From positions 1-64,000 of the forward strand of contig DASUHD010000154.1 in NCBI GenBank assembly GCA_036273675.1: DNA of 64,000 bases, in the 5' to 3' direction. The notes under the pieces are model-generated. The model was given only the letters and a program-made list of their open reading frames with translations, was not told the origin of the DNA and did not search any database. How positions within the stretch are numbered: the stretch's first letter is position 1; the number at the start of each line of letters is the position of its first letter. The stretch is from DAHUXT01 sp036273675. Lineage in GTDB: Bacteria; Chloroflexota; Ktedonobacteria; Ktedonobacterales; JADMIN01. A program made the position numbers and the translations under genes. Of the stretch, positions 1-6,813 are shown one piece after another.

Positions 1-1
1 C

Positions 2-30
2 TTGACATATTCGATACAATAAGATATATC
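2..30 (+). promoter_or_regulatory. Promoter of the PadR gene
   Basis: TTGACA at 2-7 and TATATC at 25-30 are separated by 17 bases, which fits a housekeeping sigma promoter reading toward the PadR gene. The -10 box lies inside a perfect palindrome, so a bound repressor would block it. Confidence 0.6.
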
Positions 31-32
31 TT
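21..32. promoter_or_regulatory. Palindromic operator, probably PadR autoregulation
   Basis: AAGATATATCTT is a perfect 12-bp palindrome that overlaps the -10 box. PadR proteins are dimeric winged-helix repressors that commonly bind palindromes over their own promoters. The assignment to the adjacent PadR gene is inferred from position. Confidence 0.5.
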
Positions 33-119
33 AAACCAGGACGAGCGATATGCGGCACTGGCGCAGGGAGTGTAAGCGAATTCAGTGCGGTGATTCACGC
101 GACGCGAAGAGATGCAGCG

Positions 120-1121
120 ATGTATGCAATGCACGAGATGCACGCGATGAAAGGTATGGAAGACAGCATGTTTGGATCACACGATCGCCCGGCATTTGCC
201 TGGGGCGGCTCTGATGGGCCAGACGGTGATTGGGAAGGGTCGGATCGCCCCACGATTGATGAACAGATTGGCTATCACTGGGGACACTGGGGACCACGAC
301 CGTTCCACCCGCCATTTCGCGGGCCGTTTGGCAGACCATTCTTCGGTGGGCCGTTTTTTGGAAGGCCATTTCACCACATGATGCGACGAGGACCATTTAA
401 CTTTGGAGGCGGCGCCCGTATGTTCGGGCGAGGCGACCTCAAGTATGCGCTGCTCGGCCTGTTGCAGGAGCATCCCAAGCACGGGTACGAGATGATTAAG
501 GATTTGGAGGATCGCTCCGGCGGGTTCTATAGCCCTAGCGCGGGCGCGATCTATCCCACGCTCCAGTTGCTCGAAGATCGCAGCTGGGTGAGCGTGGAAG
601 TTGTCGAGGGCAAGAAGGTCTACACGATTACCGACGCGGGTCGGGAGGCGCTCTCCGAATATCAGGAGCGCTCCAGTGGCTTCCCGTTCGGCGGCCCCGG
701 TTTCGGCCCATTCGGTGGCCCAGGCTTCGGCCATCACGGCCCGCACGGACATCACGAACGCCCGGAGCGGCCTGAGCGCCCGGAACGGCCGGGACGCGGA
801 CGCCAGGGCGACTGGGGCAATTGGGGCGACCAGCGGCGCGGCCCATGGGGACCGTTCGGCTGGGAGACCGGCCCAGAACTGCGCGCGCTGGCCCATGAGA
901 GCCGTGATGTGGCAAGGCTTGTGCGCGAGGCGGTCATGGTTAGCGCCCGCGATCCTGAGCGACTGAAAGAGCTACGTGGCATTGTTGACCGTGTGCGCGG
1001 CGAACTGCTTACGTTCGTCAGCCAGCGGCCCAGTGATCAGTCCTCACAGCAACAGCAGCCAGACCAGCCAGACCAGCCGGACCAGTCGGCGGGCGGCGAA
1101 GGGCCAGTCGAGACGCTCTAA
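120..1121 (+). CDS. PadR-family transcriptional regulator with long low-complexity arms
   Basis: Dimeric DNA-binding repressor of the PadR class. The winged-helix domain is at about residues 105-185 and shows the family pattern: LKYALLGLL, HGYEMIKDLE, the SAGAIYPTLQLLE recognition helix and a wing ending in YTITDAGREAL. It is unusually long (333 aa; minimal PadR is about 110-180). About 100 N-terminal residues are rich in His, Met, Gly, Phe and Arg, a linker repeats GPGFG/ERPERP units, and the C-terminus holds a short helical segment and a Gln/Pro/Asp tail. The ATG at 120 has GAAGAGA seven bases upstream; an upstream GTG at 90 is possible but lacks a good ribosome site. Such arms occur in Chloroflexota and actinobacterial PadR proteins; the His/Met richness might bind metal, which is speculation. 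Ligand unknown. Confidence 0.9.
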   Translation: MYAMHEMHAMKGMEDSMFGSHDRPAFAWGGSDGPDGDWEGSDRPTIDEQIGYHWGHWGPRPFHPPFRGPFGRPFFGGPFFGRPFHHMMRRGPFNFGGGARMFGRGDLKYALLGLLQEHPKHGYEMIKDLEDRSGGFYSPSAGAIYPTLQLLEDRSWVSVEVVEGKKVYTITDAGREALSEYQERSSGFPFGGPGFGPFGGPGFGHHGPHGHHERPERPERPERPGRGRQGDWGNWGDQRRGPWGPFGWETGPELRALAHESRDVARLVREAVMVSARDPERLKELRGIVDRVRGELLTFVSQRPSDQSSQQQQPDQPDQPDQSAGGEGPVETL

Positions 1122-1126
1122 GAACA

Positions 1127-1227
1127 CCTAACAACACCGCTATGTCCCCAGGGGCAATGCTGGGAGTAGGCCAGCTTCGCGGCATGAATGCCGCGGCTAA
1201 GAACGGGTTGTGCTAGGAACTCTTAGC
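1127..1227. repeat. Dispersed intergenic repeat, copy A
   Basis: About 100 bases that recur with roughly 80% identity at 50080-50178. Both copies contain the same hairpin CGCGGCAT-GA-ATGCCGCG (here 1178-1195) followed by GGCTA(A/G)GAACGGG and (C/A)TAGGAACTCT. Both sit directly downstream of a gene on the + strand. A shorter relative is at 17259-17320. Confidence 0.7.
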
Positions 1228-1247
1228 AGTAGCGACATAGAACACAG

Positions 1248-1279
1248 GCCCCTTCTCCTGACCGGGAGAGGGGGCTTTT
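1248..1279 (+). terminator. Rho-independent terminator
   Basis: GCCCCTTCTCC and GGAGAGGGGGC form an 11-bp stem with one G-U pair and a short loop, followed by TTTT. It closes the PadR transcript before the next gene. Confidence 0.7.
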
Positions 1280-1345
1280 ACGTGTCTGGTTGCATGGGCG
1301 GTGGTTGAATGCCTGTTCTATACTGGACAGCAGGAGGATATAGGC

Positions 1346-1816
1346 ATGACATCTTCGCAGCCAAAAATACCTGAAACGTCCGGCGAAGCGGCCATTGCCG
1401 CGCTCTATGCGCTATTGCTGGATAGCTGGAATCGGCGTGACGCCAGCGCCTTCGCCGCGCTTTTCGACGATGAGGGACAGAGCATTGGTTTCGATGGTAG
1501 CCCGATGAGCGGACGCGACGAGATTGCCGCAACGCTCGGCCAGATATTCGCCGACCACGTCACCGCGACCTACGTCGCCAGGATTCGTGGCATCCGCTTG
1601 CTCGCGCCCGATGTCGCTTTGCTGCGCGCGGTCGTGGGGATGGTACCGCCGGGGCAATTGGATATCAATCCGGCAGTCAATGCCATGCAGACGATGGTGG
1701 CGGTCAATCGCGCGGGCGAGTGGCGTATCGCTTTGCTACAAAATACGCCCGCGCAATTCCATGGCAGGCCGGAGATGGCCGACGCGCTGACCCAGGAACT
1801 GCGCCAGTTGCTCTAG
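1346..1816 (+). CDS. SgcJ/EcaC-like NTF2-fold (SnoaL-type) protein
   Basis: 156-residue protein with the NTF2-like cone fold signature: an N-terminal helix AALYALLLDSWNRRDA, a loop with FAALFDDEG, then MSGRDEIAATLGQIF and a beta-rich C-terminal half (MQTMVAVNRAGEWRIALLQNT). This matches proteins called SgcJ/EcaC family oxidoreductases, although no catalytic residue identifies a reaction; many members only bind small hydrophobic ligands. The start at 1346 is fixed by CAGGAGG at 1331-1337. It stands alone between a terminator and the acyl-CoA dehydrogenase gene. Substrate unknown. Confidence 0.8.
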   Translation: MTSSQPKIPETSGEAAIAALYALLLDSWNRRDASAFAALFDDEGQSIGFDGSPMSGRDEIAATLGQIFADHVTATYVARIRGIRLLAPDVALLRAVVGMVPPGQLDINPAVNAMQTMVAVNRAGEWRIALLQNTPAQFHGRPEMADALTQELRQLL

Positions 1817-1951
1817 CGCCAGTTGCCATTGCCATGGTTGCCCTCGCGGCATCTCGCATGTCACAATCACGGAGAGATATTTGCGATCAACCTTGGCGGG
1901 CGCACTGTCGCGTCCGTGGCGTGCATTGCCGTGAAAGGATGGAGAACGCCG

Positions 1952-3106
1952 ATGTTCTTACGACTCGACGACGAGCAACAGGAAATTCGTGATCTGGTGC
2001 GTAAATTCGCCCAACAGGAGATTGCCCCGCACGCCGAGCAGTGGGACGAGGAGAGCCACTTCCCGCGCGAGCTATTCCCGGCGCTGGGTGAGTTGGGGCT
2101 GGCAGGCACGCTCGTCCCGGAGGAGTACGGTGGCGCGCAGCTCTCGCGGCTGACGGGTACGCTCATCTACGAGCAGATTGCCCATGCCGATATGTCCACC
2201 GCCGTCTGGCTCGCCGTCCACAACATGGTCAGCGGGCTGATCGCCAAATTCGGCAACGATGAGCAGCGCCAGCGCTGGCTGCCTGGGATGGCGGCTGGCG
2301 AACTATTGGGCGCATTTGCGCTCAGTGAGGCGCACGCGGGTTCCGACGCGGCCAGCATCCGCTGTCTGGCGCGGCGCGATGGCGACGACTATATCCTCAA
2401 CGGCACGAAATTCTGGGTGACCAGCGCGGGCCAGGCCGATATCTATGCGGTGATGGTACGCACCGATCCCGACGGTGGCGCGCGCGGCATCAGCACGATC
2501 ATCGTCGAGAAAGACGCGCCTGGCTTCACCATCGGCAAGATGGAGCGCAAGATGGGGCTGCATTCCAGCCCAACCGGCGAGCTGATCTTCGAGGACTGCC
2601 GCGTACCCGCGTCGCATCTGCTGGGCAGCGAGGGCGACGGCCTCAAGATTTCGCTGACCTCGCTCGATGGCGGGCGCATTAATATTGGCGCGATTGCCAC
2701 GGGCGTCGCGCAAGCCGCGCTCGATGTCAGCACCCGTTACGCGCAGGAGCGACTCGCGTTTGGCAAGCCGATTGGCGCGTTCGAGGGCATCCAGTTTCTG
2801 CTGGCGGATATGGCGATGAAGGTCGAGGCGTCGCGGCTGCTGGTCTATCAGGCGGCGTTCAAGATGGATGAGGGCGAGCACGCCACACCGTTTGCCGCGA
2901 TGGCCAAGTGCTTCGCCACCGATAGCGCGATGGCTGTCACCACCGACGCGGTGCAGGTGCTCGGCGGCGCGGGCTACGTGCGCGACTGGCCGGTGGAGCG
3001 CTACATGCGCGATGTGAAGGTGGCCCAGATCTTCGAGGGGGCGAACCAGATTCAGCGCATCGTGATCGCCCGTTCGCTGCTGGGAGCACTTGCCAAGGTG
3101 TCGTAA
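1952..3106 (+). CDS. Acyl-CoA dehydrogenase (short-chain type)
   Basis: FAD-dependent alpha,beta-dehydrogenation of acyl-CoA, passing electrons to ETF. At 384 aa it has the usual length and all three domains: N-terminal helices (EIRDLVRKFAQQEIAPHAEQWDEE), the middle beta domain with the signature GAFALSEAHAGSDAAS, and the C-terminal helical domain with QVLGGAGYVRDWPVERYMRD. The Glu in QIFEGANQIQR is at the position of the catalytic base of short/medium-chain and butyryl-CoA dehydrogenases. AAGGATGGAG upstream supports the ATG at 1952 over the longer frame opening at 1823. No ETF genes are nearby. Chain-length preference cannot be read from the sequence. Confidence 0.92.
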   Translation: MFLRLDDEQQEIRDLVRKFAQQEIAPHAEQWDEESHFPRELFPALGELGLAGTLVPEEYGGAQLSRLTGTLIYEQIAHADMSTAVWLAVHNMVSGLIAKFGNDEQRQRWLPGMAAGELLGAFALSEAHAGSDAASIRCLARRDGDDYILNGTKFWVTSAGQADIYAVMVRTDPDGGARGISTIIVEKDAPGFTIGKMERKMGLHSSPTGELIFEDCRVPASHLLGSEGDGLKISLTSLDGGRINIGAIATGVAQAALDVSTRYAQERLAFGKPIGAFEGIQFLLADMAMKVEASRLLVYQAAFKMDEGEHATPFAAMAKCFATDSAMAVTTDAVQVLGGAGYVRDWPVERYMRDVKVAQIFEGANQIQRIVIARSLLGALAKVS

Positions 3107-3237
3107 GCTGGCGGTTAAAGCCGCGCCTCAATGGCCTCGCTACGCTCCACCACAAAGTCCGCCTGCGCGGACTCACCAGACGCAGACGCTCCGATTCCCT
3201 GAACAACCCGTCAAATGTCATCCCGGCGAGGCACATA

Positions 3238-4506
3238 TCACTCCTGCCAGGCGCGGGCCAGCGCCCGCAGATGCGCATCGGCGACACGCATGGCTGGCAG
3301 GAGCCGGTGCGCCTCGTCATCCACGGCGAAGAGCAGGCCGAAGCGGTACATCACCGTGAAGGGAATGCGCGCCACCCCGGTCACATCGACGGCATTACCA
3401 GCTGCCAGGCAGCCATCGGCGGGGGTGGGGGCGGAGATCAGCTTCAGGCTGGAGAGCGGCGCGCCTGCCAGATGCAGCGCGGCAAACAGGTTGAGCGCGA
3501 CGAAGCAGATCGGGCTGGTGGCCAGCGAGTCGGCGATGCCCACATGCCAGGCGCCATCCCACGTCACGCTCAGCGGTACCATGCTATCGGGCAGTATGCC
3601 CTGTGGCGCGGCGCTTCCCTGGATGGCGTCGCCACTCTGCGGGGCATATGTCCATGCGGGGCGAACGTGCGCCGCCACGACCCACAGCGCGTGCGAATCG
3701 CTGAGGTAGGAGGCGGGCTGGATATCGCACAAAATGGCGCAATTATGGGCGCTGCCAGGAACGGTGTAGTCACTCTTGGGATCGGTGACCATCGCATAAC
3801 TCAGCGTCGCGGTCATATTGCTGGGCGCCACCTGTTGTTCGCCAGTAGCGTTGGCGAAGGCATCGCCCGCCGCGATGGTCGTGCTGCTCACGAGGGCTGC
3901 GATGGTCCGCGCCGCCGCCGATTGCAGCGAGGCCAGCAGATCTGGCGCGAGCGAGGTGGGGTCGCCGCCAAGATCGAGCACACGCTCCGCGGGGAAAGGC
4001 GGGATCACATCCTGGATGCCACGGGTATGAACCAGCGGGCAGGTGTCACTGCGGGACGCTGGGACGCTTATCCGGCATGTTAGAGCTGGGAAGGGCGGCG
4101 CGCTATATTCGAGTTGATGTCGCCCGTAGGGAATATGGAGCGAGGTATAGAGCTGCTCGAATCCTGTATAGGGCTGCTCCGACTCCACATTGGTGACCAG
4201 CTTGCCATCCATGAGCAGGCTGCCCCAGGGTACGCCATGCTCGAAGTAGACGATATCCCCGGCGAGCGCGAGCGTCGGTGAGGGCGCGGGCGTTGGCAGA
4301 TGAATCGCCTGCCGCATCGTCGCGCCGAAGCCCGGCACGCTGACAAACGCGGCCACCAGCACCGCAACCATGGCCAGCATCGTCACGATGGCGCCCAGCC
4401 GTCGCCTGCGCTGCCGTCGCTCTTCAGCATGCGCGTAGACGCGCTCGTCCGGCAGGCCTGTGCGCAGGTCAGTCACCTGGAAGTCTGGCTCATCTATCGG
4501 GTTCAT
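3238..4506 (-). CDS. Single-pass membrane protein with extracytoplasmic domain, unknown function
   Basis: 422 aa. A charged cytoplasmic N-terminus with an RRQRRRR patch precedes one hydrophobic segment at about residues 37-60 (AIVTMLAMVAVLVAAFVSV). A Pro-rich linker leads to a ~340-residue outer domain containing Cys residues and alternating beta-type segments. I recognise no family. The start is set at 4506 because a strong promoter (4554-4581) lies over the upstream in-frame ATG at 4581, so the longer form would not be transcribed from it. Its architecture resembles the gene at 50182-51003, but I see no clear sequence similarity between them. Confidence 0.7.
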   Translation of the reverse strand: MNPIDEPDFQVTDLRTGLPDERVYAHAEERRQRRRRLGAIVTMLAMVAVLVAAFVSVPGFGATMRQAIHLPTPAPSPTLALAGDIVYFEHGVPWGSLLMDGKLVTNVESEQPYTGFEQLYTSLHIPYGRHQLEYSAPPFPALTCRISVPASRSDTCPLVHTRGIQDVIPPFPAERVLDLGGDPTSLAPDLLASLQSAAARTIAALVSSTTIAAGDAFANATGEQQVAPSNMTATLSYAMVTDPKSDYTVPGSAHNCAILCDIQPASYLSDSHALWVVAAHVRPAWTYAPQSGDAIQGSAAPQGILPDSMVPLSVTWDGAWHVGIADSLATSPICFVALNLFAALHLAGAPLSSLKLISAPTPADGCLAAGNAVDVTGVARIPFTVMYRFGLLFAVDDEAHRLLPAMRVADAHLRALARAWQE

Positions 4507-4553
4507 CGCGAAGTCCCGTTTATCGTTGCTTCTACCATCCACTTGTTCAGGAA

Positions 4554-4581
4554 GTATTACTAGCCGAGCGAATGCGGTCAA
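4554..4581 (-). promoter_or_regulatory. Promoter of the 3238-4506 membrane-protein gene
   Basis: On the minus strand, TTGACC (4576-4581) and TAATAC (4554-4559) are 16 bases apart. Transcription would begin near 4547, about 40 bases before the chosen start codon. Confidence 0.6.
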
Positions 4582-4652
4582 GCCGCCATTTCAAAAGCCA
4601 CGCACGCTGGTGTACGATATGGGCAAAGAAATCCCGCTGGAGGTACCGTATC

Positions 4653-5405
4653 ATGATTCTTCGCGTTTTTCGCGCACGGCTGAAGCCCGGAGCGCGCGAG
4701 GCGTTCGGGAAGCTGGTGAACGATGTGAGCATTCCGCTGTTGCGTTCCCAGCCGGGGATGGTCACATTGCATGTTGGGCGGCCGCTGCCGGAATACCCTG
4801 ACGAGTTCGTCCTCGTCTCTGTCTGGACCGATCTCGAAAGTCTCAAGGCGTTCGCGGGCGAAACCTGGGACCAGCCGTTGATTACGCCTGGCGAGGCGGT
4901 GTTGATCCAGGAATCCACCGTGCAGCACTATGACGAAGACCGCCAGCTCCTTCAGGAGGCGCCGCTGCTTTCGGCTGCGTTCGTCCAACAGCAGGAGGAG
5001 CGGCTCGTCCATCATCTGACGCTCACCGACGACCAGTGGGCGCGCATCCAGCCGCTATTGCCCGCTGTTCGCAAAGAGGGCCGCCCGCGCGCCGACGACC
5101 GCCGCACGCTGGAGGGCATCCTCTACGTGCTGCGCACCGGTTGCCGTTGGAATGACCTCCCGGCGGAATATGGGAGTGGGGTCACGTGTTGGCGTCGCCT
5201 CACTCAATGGGAGGCTGACGGCGCCTGGGATCGCATTTGGAAGATACTCGTGGCGACACTCGATCCACAGGCACAGCTGGCCTGGGCGCAGGCGTTTCTC
5301 GCGGGGACCATCGTCCCCGTCCGACGTGGCGCGCGCGAACGTTCCGTCACCCTGCGGATGGCTGGCCGCTCGTCAGATAGTCCGGCGACGCGCGCGGTCC
5401 GTTGA
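4653..5405 (+). CDS. Fusion of an ABM monooxygenase-like domain with an IS5-type DUF4096 transposase fragment
   Basis: 250 aa in two parts. Residues 1-95 are an antibiotic-biosynthesis-monooxygenase (dimeric ferredoxin-like) domain: MILRVFRARLKPGAREAF, GMVTLHVGRPL, EFVLVSVWTDLESLKAFAGE. Residues about 115-215 match DUF4096, the N-terminal module of IS5-family transposases: LTDDQWARIQPLLP, GRPRADDRRTLEGILYVLRTGCRWNDLP, CWRRLTQWEADGAWDRIW. In active IS5 enzymes the next strand reads LDGTFVP with the first catalytic Asp; here it is LAGTIVP, and the DDE core is missing, replaced by a short Arg/Ser-rich tail. This is therefore not an active transposase. CTGGAGG at 4637-4643 fixes the start. A DNA-binding role for the DUF4096 part and a small-molecule role for the ABM part are inference. 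Alternatively it is a decayed insertion read through by chance. Confidence 0.75.
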   Translation: MILRVFRARLKPGAREAFGKLVNDVSIPLLRSQPGMVTLHVGRPLPEYPDEFVLVSVWTDLESLKAFAGETWDQPLITPGEAVLIQESTVQHYDEDRQLLQEAPLLSAAFVQQQEERLVHHLTLTDDQWARIQPLLPAVRKEGRPRADDRRTLEGILYVLRTGCRWNDLPAEYGSGVTCWRRLTQWEADGAWDRIWKILVATLDPQAQLAWAQAFLAGTIVPVRRGARERSVTLRMAGRSSDSPATRAVR

Positions 5406-5430
5406 CGTTAGCCAGGACGCGGCATACACT
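5402..5430 (+). promoter_or_regulatory. Promoter for the SbcD/SbcC-like pair, probably leaderless
   Basis: TTGACG (5402-5407), a 17-base spacer and TACACT (5425-5430). The predicted transcription start falls on or next to the A of the ATG at 5437, and no ribosome-binding site precedes that codon. The same TTGACG-17-TACACT core occurs at 53987-54015. Confidence 0.6.
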
Positions 5431-5436
5431 GTCCCC

Positions 5437-6813
5437 ATGCTTGATCCCCAGGCATGTGTCGCCGCAGACGAAGGAGCCGAAGCCCTGGAACCGTCATCAT
5501 CAGTAGCCCTACCATCCGTCGGCGTCGTCGTGACGGGCGACAACCATCTCTCCCCGCGATTGCCCCGGCTGACGCCGCAACGGCGCGAGCAGCGTCGCGA
5601 GCGGTTGTGCCAGGCGTTCGCCGCCGCCGTAGACTATGCCATCGCTCATCACGCGCGCATCTTTGCCCATGTCGGCGATCTCTTTGACCACCAGACGCCC
5701 TCCAACCGCGACCGGGCGTTTGTCGCGGAGGAGTTGGCGCGGCTGCGGCAAGCGGGCATCATCTGCGTCGCTATCGGTGGCAATCACGATACGCCACGCA
5801 TGCGGACCGAGCACGGCGGCGCTGGCCCGCAGTGGGTCTATGCCGCGCTGGATGGGCTGCGCTACTTTGGCGCGCATGACGTGTTGCGGCCAAAGTTGCT
5901 CGAAATCAACGGCCTGCGCATCGCCGTCGCCGGGCTGACCAATAATCCCGTCGCGCCGCCGGGGAGCGATCCGCTGGCGCAGGCGCGGGTGGATGACCCG
6001 AAGGGCGCGCTGGCCCAGGCGGATGTTGGGCTGCTGCTGCTGCACGCCGCCATTGAGGGGATGAGCATGCCCAACGAGGGCGAGCGTACCGTCACCCTCG
6101 CCAGCCTCGACGCGCTCGACCCGCGCTTCAATGTCGTCGCCGCTGGTCACATTCACCGCTACGCGCATCAGCGCATCGGCGGGCGCGAGGTGGTCGTCAC
6201 TGGCTCGACCGAGGTAATGGAGTTCGGCGCGCATGCGGGCGGCGCGGGCTTCGCCTGGCTGGAGCTGACCCGCGAGGGTGCGCAGCATATCCAGCACATC
6301 CACCTGGAGGCGCAGCCACGGAAGGACATCACGCTCTCGACGGAGAATCTCTGGCCGGAGAATCGGGCGTTCGCTATGGGCGTCACTGGCACGCTGGTTG
6401 GCAGAGACGCCGCGCTGCTGGAAGCGGCACAGACGTTGCCCGCCGCGACACCACTGGAAACGATCAGGCAGGCGCTGGCGGACTGCACGCCGGAGACGAT
6501 CACACGGCTACGCATCGCGGGGCCGCTGACCCGCGACCAGTATCACGAGTTGCCGACACGCGAGATATTGCGGATGGGGCAGGAACGCGCCTTCTCGCTC
6601 GATCTCGATACCCGTGATTTGTATCTGTTTGACCCTGACGCTGGGGGCTTCGCGCCGACGACCGGCATCGGGCCGATCTCGCTGCTCGACGAGCTGGACG
6701 CGCTCGTGACGGCACGGCGGCAATCGGCCAGCGGCGCGGCGGACGACCTCGAAGCGGCGGCGCGGCTCCTGCGGGAGCGCATCAGCGCGGCGGAGGGGGA
6801 GCGCGGTCAATGA
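5437..6813 (+). CDS. SbcD/YhaO-like metallophosphoesterase (DNA exonuclease subunit)
   Basis: Calcineurin-like phosphoesterase of the Mre11/SbcD class, a Mn-dependent DNA nuclease working with an SMC-like ATPase. The 458-residue protein shows the metal motifs in order: GDNHLS near residue 32 (D-x-H), HVGDLFDH, GGNHDTPR and GHIHRYA. The C-terminal half (about 290-458) lacks an obvious match and probably caps the active site or docks the partner. The ATG at 5437 sits about 7 bases from a -10 box, so the mRNA seems leaderless; frames opening further upstream would not be transcribed from it. Its stop overlaps the start of the ATPase gene as ATGA, showing translational coupling. Role: processing of DNA ends or hairpins. 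Confidence 0.88.
   Translation: MLDPQACVAADEGAEALEPSSSVALPSVGVVVTGDNHLSPRLPRLTPQRREQRRERLCQAFAAAVDYAIAHHARIFAHVGDLFDHQTPSNRDRAFVAEELARLRQAGIICVAIGGNHDTPRMRTEHGGAGPQWVYAALDGLRYFGAHDVLRPKLLEINGLRIAVAGLTNNPVAPPGSDPLAQARVDDPKGALAQADVGLLLLHAAIEGMSMPNEGERTVTLASLDALDPRFNVVAAGHIHRYAHQRIGGREVVVTGSTEVMEFGAHAGGAGFAWLELTREGAQHIQHIHLEAQPRKDITLSTENLWPENRAFAMGVTGTLVGRDAALLEAAQTLPAATPLETIRQALADCTPETITRLRIAGPLTRDQYHELPTREILRMGQERAFSLDLDTRDLYLFDPDAGGFAPTTGIGPISLLDELDALVTARRQSASGAADDLEAAARLLRERISAAEGERGQ

Noticed and set aside
177..896. Long minus-strand open frame opposite the PadR gene
   Set aside because: It is antisense to a gene with clear PadR motifs, has no ribosome site and an Arg/Ala/Pro-rich composition expected for a shadow frame.
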